Assembly (NCBI RefSeq): GCF_030287445.1
Contig: NZ_JASVWB010000002.1
Location: 5,952,001-6,016,000 of the forward strand
Length of the DNA stretch: 64,000 nucleotides
Reading direction: 5' to 3'
Source: Streptomyces sp. ALI-76-A
GTDB taxonomy: Bacteria; Actinomycetota; Actinomycetes; Streptomycetales; Streptomycetaceae
Of the stretch, positions 49,634-58,385 are shown piece after piece (positions within the stretch are counted from its first letter, which is position 1; every line of letters starts with the position of its first letter). A program made the position numbers and the translations under genes. The notes below the pieces were generated by a model that saw only the letters and a program-made list of their open reading frames with translations, did no database searches and had not been told where the DNA came from.

Positions 49634-52600
49634 CTAACCCTCCGACGACTTGCCGCCCGAACGGGGAGCACCGACCGCGGCGCCCGCCTTGACGCCACCG
49701 TCCTTGCCCGCCACCGGGGCCTCGAAGGATTCCAACGCCTCCAGGACGTCCTGGACACGGGAGATCTCGGCGTTGATGTCCTCACGCCGGCGCACCAGGA
49801 TCTCCAGCTCGCGCTTGCCCTCCTCGACCGTGCGCCGCGCCTCGCGGATCGCCTCGGCCCTGAGTTCCTCGGCCTCCTTGATCAGCGTGGCCTTCTTCAG
49901 CTCGGCCTCCTTGAGCAGTCCCTCGGCCTTCTTCACGGCGGCGATCCGCACCTTGCCCGCCTCGGAATTGGCCTCCGAGACCAGCTCCCGGGCCTTGGAC
50001 TCCGCCTTCGCGAGCTGCTCCTCGGCGGCCTTGATGAGCGCGTCGCACCGGTCGCCGGTCGACTTCATCGTCTCGGCGGCCTCGCGGCGGGCCCGCTCGT
50101 GCAGGTTCTCGATCTCGCTCGTGATGCGGTCGCGCAGCTCCTCCGCGCGTTCCCTTATGGCGGTGGCGTCCCGGCGGGCGCCGACGAGCAGCTCGTCCGC
50201 GTCCGTCCGGGCCCTCTCCACCAGCGCGTTGCCCTCGACCGTCGCCTCGGACACCAGCCGGTCCGCCTCGGTGCGGGCCACCCCGACCATGGTGTCGGCC
50301 TGGGCCTCCGCGTCCGCGGTGGTCTTCTGCGCCTGCTGCTGGGCCTCGGTGAGCAGCTTGTCGGCCTCGGCCGCGGTCTCCGTGATGAGCGTGTCGACCT
50401 GCTCGGCCGCCTCGGAACGCCGCTTGTTGGCCTCCTTGCGGGCCTCGTCGAGCGTGCGCTCGGCCTTCTCGCGCGCCGCGGTGACCAGCCGCTCGGCCTC
50501 GTCCGCCGCCTCCGCCTTGATCCGCGCCGACTCGCCGCGGATCCGCTCGGCGTGCTGCTGGGCCGACCCGACCGTCTCGGCGGCCGCGGCCCGCAGCCGC
50601 TCCGCCTCGCCGCTCGCGTCCGCGACCAGCTGCTCGGCCTGGGCGAGCGCCTCGGACCGGACGCGCTCGGCCTCCGTGACCGTCTCGGAGCGCAGCCGCT
50701 CCGCCTCCGCGACCGTCTCCTGACGCAGCCGGTCGGTGTCCGTGAGGGTCTCGGTGGTCAGCCGCTCGGCCTCGTTGCGCGCCTCGGTGATGAGGGTGTC
50801 GGCCTGAGTCGCCGCGTCCGACCGGATGCGGTTGGCGTCCTCGCGGGCGTCCGCCCGGGTGCGGGCGGCGGCCTGGTCGGCCTCCGCGATGGTCTCCGAG
50901 GCCTCCGTGCGCACCCGCTGGGCGTGCTCGGCCGCGTCCGAGCGCAGCCGCTCGGCCTCCGCGATCGCCTCCGACACCGTGCGCTCGGCGAGCGCCTTGG
51001 CGGCGTCCGTCTCCTCGGTCGCCTCGCGCCGGACCCGGTTGGCGTCCTCGGTGGCCCGTTCCCGCTCCGCGTACGCGTCGCCGCGGACCCGGTCCGCCTC
51101 CTCCTGGGCCTCACGGCGGGTACGGTCCGCCACGTGCTCGGCGGCACTGCGCAGCCCGGCGATCTCCTCCTGCGCCTGCTCGTGCAGACCGGCGACCGAG
51201 TCCCGCACCTGCTGGGCGTGGAGCTCGGCGGCCGACACCATCTCGGTGGCCCGCCGGTCCGCCTCCTCGACCAGCCGTACGGCCTCGGCCTGCGCCTCCT
51301 CCACGCGCCTGCGCGCCGAGGCCAGCAGCTCCTCGCTCTGCTCGCGGGCCCGCTCGCGCTCCTGGCCGGCCTCCTCGCGGGCCGCGCCGAGGATCTCCTC
51401 GGCCTCGCGGCGGCGCCGGTTGGCCTCCTCCTGCGCGGCGGCCAGCGTCTCGGTGGCCTCCGTCGCCAGCCGCTCGGCGGCGGCCTGCGCCTCCGCCCGC
51501 ACCCGGTCGGCGGTGTCCTGCGCCTCCGACTTCAGCCGCTCCGCCTCGGCGGCGGCCTCCGACCGCAGGCGTACGGCGACGGTCTCGCCCTCCGCGCGGG
51601 ACGCGGACGCGTCGGCGGCGGCCTCGGTGCGCAGCCGGTCCGCCTCGGCCTCGGCCTGCTGCTGGAGCGTACGGATCCGCTCGGCGGCCTCGGCGCGCAG
51701 CCGGTCGGCCTCCTCGGCGGCCTCCCGGCGGATCCGCGAGGCCTCCTCGCGGGCGTCGGCCAGCGCCTGCTCGGCGGCGGTGAGGCGCTCCTCGGCCTCG
51801 GTGCGCAGCCGGGTCAGTTCGGTGGCGGCCTCCGCGCGGCGGGCCTCTATCGCCTGCTCGGTCTCCTCGTGCAGCTCGCGCGCGGCCCGCTCGGCGTCGG
51901 CCTTGATGCCCTCGGACTGCTCGACCGCCTCGGCGCGGTGCCGCTCGGCCTCCTTGCGGGTGCGCTCCAGGGTCTCCTCGGCCTGCCGGCGCAAGGAGGT
52001 GGCCCGCTCGATGGCCTCCGTGCGGACCTTCTCGCTGTCCGTGGTGGCCTTCTGGCGCAGCTCGTCCGCGTCGGCCCTGGCCTTGGACAGCAGCTCCTCG
52101 GCGGTCCTGGCCGCCTCCTCGATCTGCTGGACGGCCTCCTTGCGGGCCTCCCCGCGGATCTTCTCGCCCTCGGCGACCGCGTCGGAGCGCAACTGCTCGG
52201 CCTCGCCGCGCAGCCGGCGGGCCTCCTCCTGGAGCTCGACCGTCTTGGCCCGGTACTCCTTGGTGTCGTCCTTCGCCGCGCCCTTGAGCTGCTCGGCGAT
52301 GTCGTGCGCCTCGGCCCGCAGCCGGTCCGCCTCGCTCTCGGCCTCCCGGCGGATCCGCTCGGCCTCCTCGGAGGCCGCCCTGGTGGTCCGCCTGGCGTCC
52401 TCCTGGGCCTTGTTGAGGACGTCCTCGGCCGTCTTGGCCGCCTTGGACAGCTGGGTGGCGCTCTCCTCGGCGGTGAGCGTGCGGGCCTTCTCGGCGGCCT
52501 CGTCGAGCAGCTTCTCGGCCTCGGCGCGGGCGTCCGCGACCAGCTGTTCGGCGTCCGCCCGGGTGGACTCGGCCTCCTTGGTGGCCTCGCTGACCAGCCG

Positions 52601-53578
52601 GGCGACCTGTTCCTTCGCCGTGCGGGTGCGCTGCTCGTTCGCCGACTCCGCGCTCGACAGCGCCTTCTCGGCGGCCGCCTTGGCCTCGGCGAGCACCTTC
52701 TCCGCCTCGGAGCGCGCCTCGCGCAGGGCCGCGTCGGCCGCCGTCATGCGCTGCTCGGCGGCCCGGCTCAGCTCCAGCGCCTCACGGCGGGCCGCGTCCG
52801 ACTCGGTCGCGGTGGACGTCCGCAGCTGCTCGGCGTGGTCGGTGGCCTCCTGAGCCTGGGCGGAGGCGGCGTTCAGCAGCCGCTCGGCGTCCGCGCGGGC
52901 GCGGCGCAGCAGCTGCTCGGCCTCGGTACGGGCCGACTCGGCCTCGCTCTGCAACCGCTGGCGGGCCTCGCCGGTCAGCCGCTCGGCCTCCGCGCGGGCG
53001 GCCGCCATGGCCTGCTCGGCCTCCGCGCGGGACTCCTCGAGGAGCCGGCGGGCCTGCTGCTCGGTCCGGGCGCGCAGCTGCTCCGCCCAGGCCACGTTCT
53101 CGTTGACGTGCGACTCGACGGTCTGCCGGCGCTCGGCCAGCTCCTGGTCCAGCTGCTGGCGGCGGGTGACCGCCTCCTGGTGCAGCTCCGCCTGGAGCCG
53201 GGCGGCCTGCTCGGCGTGCTCCTGGAGGATGCGCTGGGTCTGCGCCCGGGCCTGGCTCAGCTCGCGCTCGGCCTCCTGGCGCAGCTGGTCGGCCTGGACC
53301 TGCGCGTTGCGCAGCAGCTGTTCGGCCTGGTAGCCGAGGTCACCGCCGTCGAAGGAGGGCCGGGACATGATGGTGCGCCGCGCCTCGTGCAACTTGGCGC
53401 GCAGCACCTCGACCTGGTAGCCGAGGTCCTCGGCGTGCTGGATCGCCTTTTCCCGCTCGGTCTTCAGCCGCTTCATCTCGGCTTCGAAACGAGTGAGGTG
53501 ATCGACGTCAGCCGCCGGTTCCCGCTCCTGGCTCTCGTAGCCCCGCACTGCGCGGTCCCATCCGTCCCCTGGTCGCAA
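49634..53578 (-). CDS. scy: Scy, giant coiled-coil polarity scaffold protein
   Basis: The frame is 1314 residues. After a short head (RFEAEMKRLKTEREKAIQHAEDLGYQVEVLR) it is a continuous Ala/Glu/Arg/Asp coiled coil built of hendecad-type repeats such as AEAERLRSEA, with very few hydrophobic stretches, to about 1270. A Gly/Ala/Lys tail follows. Scy organises the tip-growth complex with DivIVA and FilP in Streptomyces. The TTG at 53578 has GGAGAG upstream; a GTG at 53548 (reading RGYESQERE) is a plausible shorter start. The repetitive composition also makes the opposite strand open for over 1400 codons. Confidence 0.94.
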   Translation of the reverse strand: MRPGDGWDRAVRGYESQEREPAADVDHLTRFEAEMKRLKTEREKAIQHAEDLGYQVEVLRAKLHEARRTIMSRPSFDGGDLGYQAEQLLRNAQVQADQLRQEAERELSQARAQTQRILQEHAEQAARLQAELHQEAVTRRQQLDQELAERRQTVESHVNENVAWAEQLRARTEQQARRLLEESRAEAEQAMAAARAEAERLTGEARQRLQSEAESARTEAEQLLRRARADAERLLNAASAQAQEATDHAEQLRTSTATESDAARREALELSRAAEQRMTAADAALREARSEAEKVLAEAKAAAEKALSSAESANEQRTRTAKEQVARLVSEATKEAESTRADAEQLVADARAEAEKLLDEAAEKARTLTAEESATQLSKAAKTAEDVLNKAQEDARRTTRAASEEAERIRREAESEADRLRAEAHDIAEQLKGAAKDDTKEYRAKTVELQEEARRLRGEAEQLRSDAVAEGEKIRGEARKEAVQQIEEAARTAEELLSKARADADELRQKATTDSEKVRTEAIERATSLRRQAEETLERTRKEAERHRAEAVEQSEGIKADAERAARELHEETEQAIEARRAEAATELTRLRTEAEERLTAAEQALADAREEASRIRREAAEEADRLRAEAAERIRTLQQQAEAEADRLRTEAAADASASRAEGETVAVRLRSEAAAEAERLKSEAQDTADRVRAEAQAAAERLATEATETLAAAQEEANRRRREAEEILGAAREEAGQERERAREQSEELLASARRRVEEAQAEAVRLVEEADRRATEMVSAAELHAQQVRDSVAGLHEQAQEEIAGLRSAAEHVADRTRREAQEEADRVRGDAYAERERATEDANRVRREATEETDAAKALAERTVSEAIAEAERLRSDAAEHAQRVRTEASETIAEADQAAARTRADAREDANRIRSDAATQADTLITEARNEAERLTTETLTDTDRLRQETVAEAERLRSETVTEAERVRSEALAQAEQLVADASGEAERLRAAAAETVGSAQQHAERIRGESARIKAEAADEAERLVTAAREKAERTLDEARKEANKRRSEAAEQVDTLITETAAEADKLLTEAQQQAQKTTADAEAQADTMVGVARTEADRLVSEATVEGNALVERARTDADELLVGARRDATAIRERAEELRDRITSEIENLHERARREAAETMKSTGDRCDALIKAAEEQLAKAESKARELVSEANSEAGKVRIAAVKKAEGLLKEAELKKATLIKEAEELRAEAIREARRTVEEGKRELEILVRRREDINAEISRVQDVLEALESFEAPVAGKDGGVKAGAAVGAPRSGGKSSEG

Positions 53579-53782
53579 GTCTCTCCGTACGAGCTCCGTC
53601 CATCCGCCGAACGGGGCTCCCGGGGAATGGTGTCAGATCAACGACGGAGCATGGGCTGCTGCCCCGACGCTCGTCCCCCGAAACCCGGACCCCGGACGGG
53701 TCCGGCCGTCACGGCAGGACCCCGGTCGCCCTGGTTGCGAGCGGCGACCGCCCCCAACCCTACCGGCCCATATGTACGGGGG

Positions 53783-54223
53783 TCAGTGCTCAGGTGACTC
53801 AACAGGCGCCGAAGTGACCAGTTCTGTCAGTACGCCATGGCAGTCCTTGGGGTGCAGGAAGGTGATTCGTGACCCCATGGAGCCGCGTCGCGGCTCTTCG
53901 TACAGAACGCGTACGCCCTTGTCCTTGATGTCCGCGGCGGCGCCGTCGACATCCGCCGTACCGAAAGCGATGTGATGCACGCCCTCGCCGTTCTTCGCGA
54001 GCCACTTCGCGACGGTGGAGTCCTCCCGGGTCGGCTCCAGCAGCTGGAGGTACGAAGCCCCGCCGTCGGACGTATCGTTGATCTTGAGCATGGCCTCGCG
54101 TACGCCCTGCTCCTCGTTGACCTCGGAGTGGAACACCTCGAAGCCGTATGTGGCCCGGTAGAACTCGACGGTCGCGTCGAGGTCGTGGCAGGCGATCCCG
54201 ATGTGGTCGATTCGCGTCAGCAT
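53783..54223 (-). CDS. mce: methylmalonyl-CoA epimerase
   Basis: The 146-residue vicinal-oxygen-chelate protein has two beta-alpha-beta-beta-beta modules. Metal ligands fit His in RIDHIGIACHD, Glu/Gln in YLQLLEP, and His in GVHHIAFGTAD. It interconverts (R)- and (S)-methylmalonyl-CoA so that propionyl-CoA carbon can enter or leave the mutase step, relevant to polyketide precursors. It is divergent from the thiolase gene. Confidence 0.95.
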   Translation of the reverse strand: MLTRIDHIGIACHDLDATVEFYRATYGFEVFHSEVNEEQGVREAMLKINDTSDGGASYLQLLEPTREDSTVAKWLAKNGEGVHHIAFGTADVDGAAADIKDKGVRVLYEEPRRGSMGSRITFLHPKDCHGVLTELVTSAPVESPEH

Positions 54224-54373
54224 GGTGCCAGTGCAGCGCGCCTCGAGTGGTTACGCAACGTGCGCGCGATCACACCGACAGCCCGATGACGGCGTGGACT
54301 ACCGCTCAGTACATTCGAAGTAAACCCTCGTTCACTCCTCGGCCTGTGCGGGCCGGTAAGGGGATCGCAGCTC

Positions 54374-55576
54374 ATGACTGGATCGAACAGCACGACCTCG
54401 GTGATCGTCGCGGGCGCCCGGACGCCCATGGGACGGTTGCTGGGCTCGCTGAAGTCCTTCTCCGGGGCCGACCTCGGCGGCTTCGCGATCAAGGCCGCCC
54501 TCGACCGTGCGGGCATCGGCGGCGACCAGGTGCAGTACGTGATCATGGGCCAGGTGCTCCAGGCCGGGGCGGGGCAGATCCCGGCCCGGCAGGCCGCGGT
54601 CAAGGCCGGCATCCCGATGAACGTCCCGGCGCTCACCGTCAACAAGGTGTGCCTGTCGGGCCTCGACGCCATCGCCCTGGCCGACCAGCTGATCCGCGCG
54701 GGTGAGTTCGACGTGATCGTGGCGGGCGGCCAGGAGTCCATGACCAACGCCCCCCACCTGCTGCCGAAGTCCCGCGCGGGCTTCAAGTACGGCGCGATCG
54801 AGATGCTCGACGCGATGGCGCACGACGGTCTGACCGACGCCTTCGAGAACATCGCGATGGGCGAGTCGACGGAGAAGCACAACACCCGCCTCGGCATCGA
54901 GCGCCCCGAGCAGGACGAGTTCGCCGCCCTCTCCCACCAGCGCGCCGCCGCCGCCCAGAAGAACGGCCTGTTCGACGCCGAGATCACCGCCGTGGAGATC
55001 CCGCAGCGCAAGGGCGAGCCGGTCGTCGTCGGCACCGACGAGGGCATCCGGCCCGAGACCACCGCCGAGTCGCTGGGCAAGCTGCGCCCGGCGTTCGCGA
55101 AGGACGGCACGATCACGGCGGGCTCCGCCTCGCAGATCTCCGACGGCGCCGCCGCGGTGGTCGTGATGAGCAAGGCGAAGGCGCAGGAGCTGGGCCTCGC
55201 GTGGATCGCGGAGATCGGGGCCCACGGCAATGTGGCGGGCCCGGACAACTCGCTCCAGTCACAGCCGTCCAACGCGATCCTGCACGCCCTGAAGAAGGAC
55301 GGCCTGGACGTCTCCGACCTCGACCTGATCGAGATCAACGAGGCCTTCGCGGCGGTCGCCGTGCAGTCAATGAAGGACCTCGGAGTTTCCACGGAAAGGG
55401 TGAACGTCAACGGCGGTGCCATCGCTCTGGGTCACCCGATCGGCATGTCCGGCGCCCGTCTCGTGCTGCACCTGGCGCTGGAGCTGCAGCGGCGCGGCGG
55501 TGGCGTGGGCGCGGCGGCGCTGTGCGGCGGCGGCGGCCAGGGTGACGCGCTGATCGTGCGGGTGCCCAAGGCCTGA
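54374..55576 (+). CDS. acetyl-CoA C-acetyltransferase (thiolase)
   Basis: The 400-residue biosynthetic-type thiolase condenses two acetyl-CoA to acetoacetyl-CoA. The acylated Cys93 lies in NKVCLSGL, with the [11 protein letters not shown]is/Asn region, [16 protein letters not shown] and the second Cys in CGGGGQGDA. The start at 54374 gives a direct beginning of the fold ([11 protein letters not shown]). Length and motifs are complete. Confidence 0.96.
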   Translation: MTGSNSTTSVIVAGARTPMGRLLGSLKSFSGADLGGFAIKAALDRAGIGGDQVQYVIMGQVLQAGAGQIPARQAAVKAGIPMNVPALTVNKVCLSGLDAIALADQLIRAGEFDVIVAGGQESMTNAPHLLPKSRAGFKYGAIEMLDAMAHDGLTDAFENIAMGESTEKHNTRLGIERPEQDEFAALSHQRAAAAQKNGLFDAEITAVEIPQRKGEPVVVGTDEGIRPETTAESLGKLRPAFAKDGTITAGSASQISDGAAAVVVMSKAKAQELGLAWIAEIGAHGNVAGPDNSLQSQPSNAILHALKKDGLDVSDLDLIEINEAFAAVAVQSMKDLGVSTERVNVNGGAIALGHPIGMSGARLVLHLALELQRRGGGVGAAALCGGGGQGDALIVRVPKA

Positions 55577-55603
55577 GCAACGCTTACCGGCCGACCCCCT
55601 TAT

Positions 55604-55630
55604 CGCGGTTCCCGCGGTTCCCGCGGTTCC
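55604..55630. repeat. three tandem copies of a 9-base unit (CGCGGTTCC)
   Basis: Copies lie at 55604-55612, 55613-55621 and 55622-55630, perfectly repeated, between the thiolase and meaB genes. The array is too short and has no spacers, so it is not a CRISPR. Confidence 0.85.
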
Positions 55631-55699
55631 GTGGGCCGGTGGTTCCCGAGGTCCCGTGCCTCCCGTGTTACTCGTGGTCTCTTCGTGAACGGAGCTGTG

Positions 55700-56656
55700 A
55701 TGCAGGACGTCTCCACACTGGTCGCCCAGGCCAGGGAGGGCCGGCCCCGGGCCGTGGCCCGGCTGATCTCCCTGGTGGAGGGGGCGTCCCCGCAGCTCAG
55801 GGAGGTCATGGCGACGCTGGCTCCGCTGACCGGCGGGGCGTACGTGGTCGGGCTGACCGGTTCACCGGGGGTCGGCAAGTCGACATCGACGTCGGCCCTG
55901 GTGACGGCGTACCGCAAGCAGGGCAAGCGGGTCGGCGTGCTCGCCGTCGACCCGTCCTCGCCGTTCTCCGGCGGGGCGCTGCTGGGCGACCGGGTGCGCA
56001 TGTCGGAGCACGCGTCCGACCCCGGGGTCTACATCCGCTCGATGGCGACCCGCGGCCACCTGGGCGGTCTCGCCTGGGCGGCCCCGCAGGCGATCCGTGT
56101 GCTGGACGCGGCGGGCTGCGACGTGATCCTGGTCGAGACGGTCGGTGTCGGCCAGTCGGAGGTCGAGATCGCGTCCCAGGCGGACACCAGCGTGGTCCTG
56201 CTGGCACCCGGCATGGGTGACGGCATCCAGGCGGCCAAGGCCGGGATCCTGGAGATCGGCGACGTGTACGTCGTCAACAAGGCCGACCGGGACGGCGCGG
56301 ACGCCACGGCCCGCGAGCTGAACCACATGCTGGGCCTCGGCGAGTCCCGCGGCCCCGGTGACTGGCGCCCGCCCATCGTCAAGACGGTCGCCGCGCGCGG
56401 CGAGGGCGTCGAGGAGGTCGTCGAGGCGCTGGAGAAGCACCGGGCGTGGATGGAGGAGCGGGGCGTCCTGTCCGACCGGCGTCGCGCCCGCGCGGCCCAC
56501 GAGGTGGAGGCCATCGCCGTCACGGCCCTGCGTGAACGCATCGGCGACCTGCACGGGGACCGCCGGCTCAGCGCCCTGGCCGAGAGGATCGTCGCCGGCG
56601 AGCTGGACCCGTACCGGGCGGCGGACGAACTGGTGACGGGCCTGACACAGACCTGA
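55700..56656 (+). CDS. meaB: MeaB-type GTPase, methylmalonyl-CoA mutase chaperone
   Basis: The 318-residue G3E-family GTPase has the P-loop GSPGVGKS at 54-61, the base-binding NKAD, and the DPSSPFSGGALLGDR and ETVGVGQSEVEI switch regions. It loads and protects the adenosylcobalamin-dependent mutase. The ATG at 55700 has GGAG five bases upstream. The mutase genes themselves are not in the window but probably lie just beyond it. Confidence 0.94.
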   Translation: MQDVSTLVAQAREGRPRAVARLISLVEGASPQLREVMATLAPLTGGAYVVGLTGSPGVGKSTSTSALVTAYRKQGKRVGVLAVDPSSPFSGGALLGDRVRMSEHASDPGVYIRSMATRGHLGGLAWAAPQAIRVLDAAGCDVILVETVGVGQSEVEIASQADTSVVLLAPGMGDGIQAAKAGILEIGDVYVVNKADRDGADATARELNHMLGLGESRGPGDWRPPIVKTVAARGEGVEEVVEALEKHRAWMEERGVLSDRRRARAAHEVEAIAVTALRERIGDLHGDRRLSALAERIVAGELDPYRAADELVTGLTQT

Positions 56657-56682
56657 GCCACTCCCGGCCCGTCCGGCTCCTC

Positions 56683-56750
56683 CCAGCCCGTCCGACGTCT
56701 GAGGACAGGCCCCTTCAGGCCCGAAGCAGGGGTCTGGGGGGCGCGGCTCC
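56683..56750. repeat. interspersed intergenic repeat, copy 1
   Basis: This stretch runs CCAGCCCGTCCGACGTCTGA, then GGCCCCTTCAGGCCCGA, then a G-rich end. The same order appears in reverse orientation at 63376-63447. It is of the type of G/C-rich intergenic element common between Streptomyces genes, here after meaB. Confidence 0.7.
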
Positions 56751-56829
56751 CCGCGACGGGACGGGAAGGGGCGGCGGGGGCGAGAACCTCCCGGCCCCCG
56801 CCCTCACCCCCACCGCCCCGCACCACCCG

Positions 56830-57591
56830 TCAGGCGTCGTCGTTGCCGTTGTCGTCGTCCTGGTCCCGACCGGCGTCCTGGCCACTGTCGTCGTCCGCCG
56901 TGTCCGCCGTGACCTTCCCGGTCCTCAGCCCGACGTTCCAGTCCTCCTCGGCCTCGCCGGAGGTCCGCGTCTCCACGTCCCAGCTCCTGGACGCGCCGTC
57001 CTCGTCCAGGTCCACCGAGGTCACCGTGCCCTTGCCGGCCGCCGCCCGCGCCGCGTCCGCCGCCGTCACCGACGCGCCCTTCAGCGCGGCGCGCACCTGA
57101 GCGGTGTCGTCCTCGCTCCCGGTGTGCGAGCCGAGCACCTTCCCGCTCGCGGGGTCGATCCGCACGCTGTGCCAGGTGTCGTCGCCGGCCAGCACCCCGA
57201 CCTCCCAGACGACCGCCGCGTCACCGCCGTCCGCGGCCCGGCCGTTCCGGTCGTCGTCCTGGTCGTCCTGGCCGTCCTCGTCGTCCAGCTCGGCGGAGAC
57301 GGCCGTGCCGGGCGAGTGCTTCAGCGCGGCGGCGATGGCGTCGGCCGCCGTCACCTTCGCGGCCGCGACACGGTCCGCGTCGTCGTTCCGGTCCTCGCGC
57401 GTGTCCTCGCCGGCGTCGTCGCTTCCGTCGTCGTCCCGGTCGTCGTCCCGGGCGTCCGTGCCCGTCCGCGCCGCGTCCGCCGTCTGCCGTGCCGTCCCCT
57501 CGCCGTCATCCGTCACCGCGAGAGCCGTGGCGGTGCCGCCTCCGGCCAGGGCGGCGGCCGTGACGGCGGCGATCACGATGTTGCGCTTCAT
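56830..57591 (-). CDS. secreted PepSY-domain protein
   Basis: The 253-residue protein has a signal peptide (MKRNIVIAAVTAAALAGGG, cut around residue 25). A very acidic linker rich in Asp follows, then two PepSY-like repeats (AADAIAAALKHSPGTAVSAELDDED with WEVGVLAGDDTWHSVRIDPASGKVLG, and AADAARAAAGKGTVTSVDLDEDG with WNVGLR). The C-terminus is again acidic. PepSY proteins can inhibit peptidases or sense metals or stress. It is divergent from an OmpR-type two-component operon and is a likely target of it. Confidence 0.9.
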   Translation of the reverse strand: MKRNIVIAAVTAAALAGGGTATALAVTDDGEGTARQTADAARTGTDARDDDRDDDGSDDAGEDTREDRNDDADRVAAAKVTAADAIAAALKHSPGTAVSAELDDEDGQDDQDDDRNGRAADGGDAAVVWEVGVLAGDDTWHSVRIDPASGKVLGSHTGSEDDTAQVRAALKGASVTAADAARAAAGKGTVTSVDLDEDGASRSWDVETRTSGEAEEDWNVGLRTGKVTADTADDDSGQDAGRDQDDDNGNDDA

Positions 57592-57666
57592 GGGGGTTCC
57601 TCCAGAGTCCGTGCGATGCGTTCGCTTTCGACGTCACCCACCGTCACCGACCGACGCTGAGCGGCA

Positions 57667-57693
57667 CCTGAAACCCCCTGAAGTGATCTTCAG
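57667..57693. promoter_or_regulatory. candidate response-regulator operator
   Basis: CCTGAA occurs at 57667-57672 and again at 57677-57682, exactly 10 bases apart, as in OmpR-type boxes. The second copy is part of a perfect inverted repeat, CTGAAG-TGAT-CTTCAG (57678-57693). The site lies between the divergent PepSY gene and the response-regulator gene, 24 bases before the ATG of the latter. Binding is inferred. Confidence 0.65.
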
Positions 57694-57716
57694 CTTCTCT
57701 TTGCGAACCTTTACGC

Positions 57717-58385
57717 ATGCGCCTGTTGATCGTCGAGGACGAAAAGCGGCTGGCCCTGTCGCTCGCCAAGGGTCTGACCGCCGAGGGGTACGCCGTGGAC
57801 GTCGTCCACGACGGCCGGGAGGGCCTGCACCGGGCCACCGAGGGCACGTACGACCTCGTGATCCTGGACATCATGCTGCCGGGCCTCAACGGCTACCGGG
57901 TGTGCGGCGCCCTGCGTGCCGCCGGCCACGACGTGCCGATCCTGATGCTCACCGCCAAGGACGGCGAGTACGACGAGGCGGAGGGCCTCGACACGGGCGC
58001 CGACGACTACCTCACCAAGCCGTTCTCGTACGTCGTCCTCGTCGCCCGGATCAAGGCGCTGCTGCGCCGCCGCGCGCAGGGAGGCGGCGCCTCGCCCGTG
58101 CACGTCCTCGGCGACCTCAAGGTCGACACGGCCGCCCGCCGGGTCTTCCTCGGCGAGGACGAGGTCGTCCTCACCGCGAAGGAGTTCTCCGTCCTGGAGC
58201 ACCTCGTGCTGCGGGCCGGCGAGGTGGTGTCCAAGGCCGACATCCTGGAGCACGTCTGGGACTTCGCGTACGACGGCGATCCGAACATCGTCGAGGTGTA
58301 CGTCAGCACCCTCCGGCGCAAGCTGCGCGCCGAACTCATCCGGACGGTCCGCGGCGCCGGCTACCGGCTGGAGGCGGAACGATGA
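57717..58385 (+). CDS. OmpR-family response regulator
   Basis: The 222-residue regulator has a receiver with Asp51 in LVILDIMLPG, Thr in MLTAKDG and Lys in YLTKPFS. A winged-helix DNA-binding domain follows, with LTAKEFSVLEHLVLRAGEVVSK and VYVSTLRRKL. It overlaps the kinase gene by 4 bases (ATGA). Confidence 0.95.
   Translation: MRLLIVEDEKRLALSLAKGLTAEGYAVDVVHDGREGLHRATEGTYDLVILDIMLPGLNGYRVCGALRAAGHDVPILMLTAKDGEYDEAEGLDTGADDYLTKPFSYVVLVARIKALLRRRAQGGGASPVHVLGDLKVDTAARRVFLGEDEVVLTAKEFSVLEHLVLRAGEVVSKADILEHVWDFAYDGDPNIVEVYVSTLRRKLRAELIRTVRGAGYRLEAER

Noticed and set aside
49511..53797. Open frame of 1428 codons on the plus strand, opposite scy
   Set aside because: It is the antisense of a repetitive coiled-coil gene: Leu/Gly/Arg-rich, no domain, no ribosome-binding site. 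Such long antisense frames arise from GC bias.
55604..55630. Short tandem repeat considered as a CRISPR remnant
   Set aside because: Units of 9 bases are directly adjacent without spacers, and there are no cas genes in the window.
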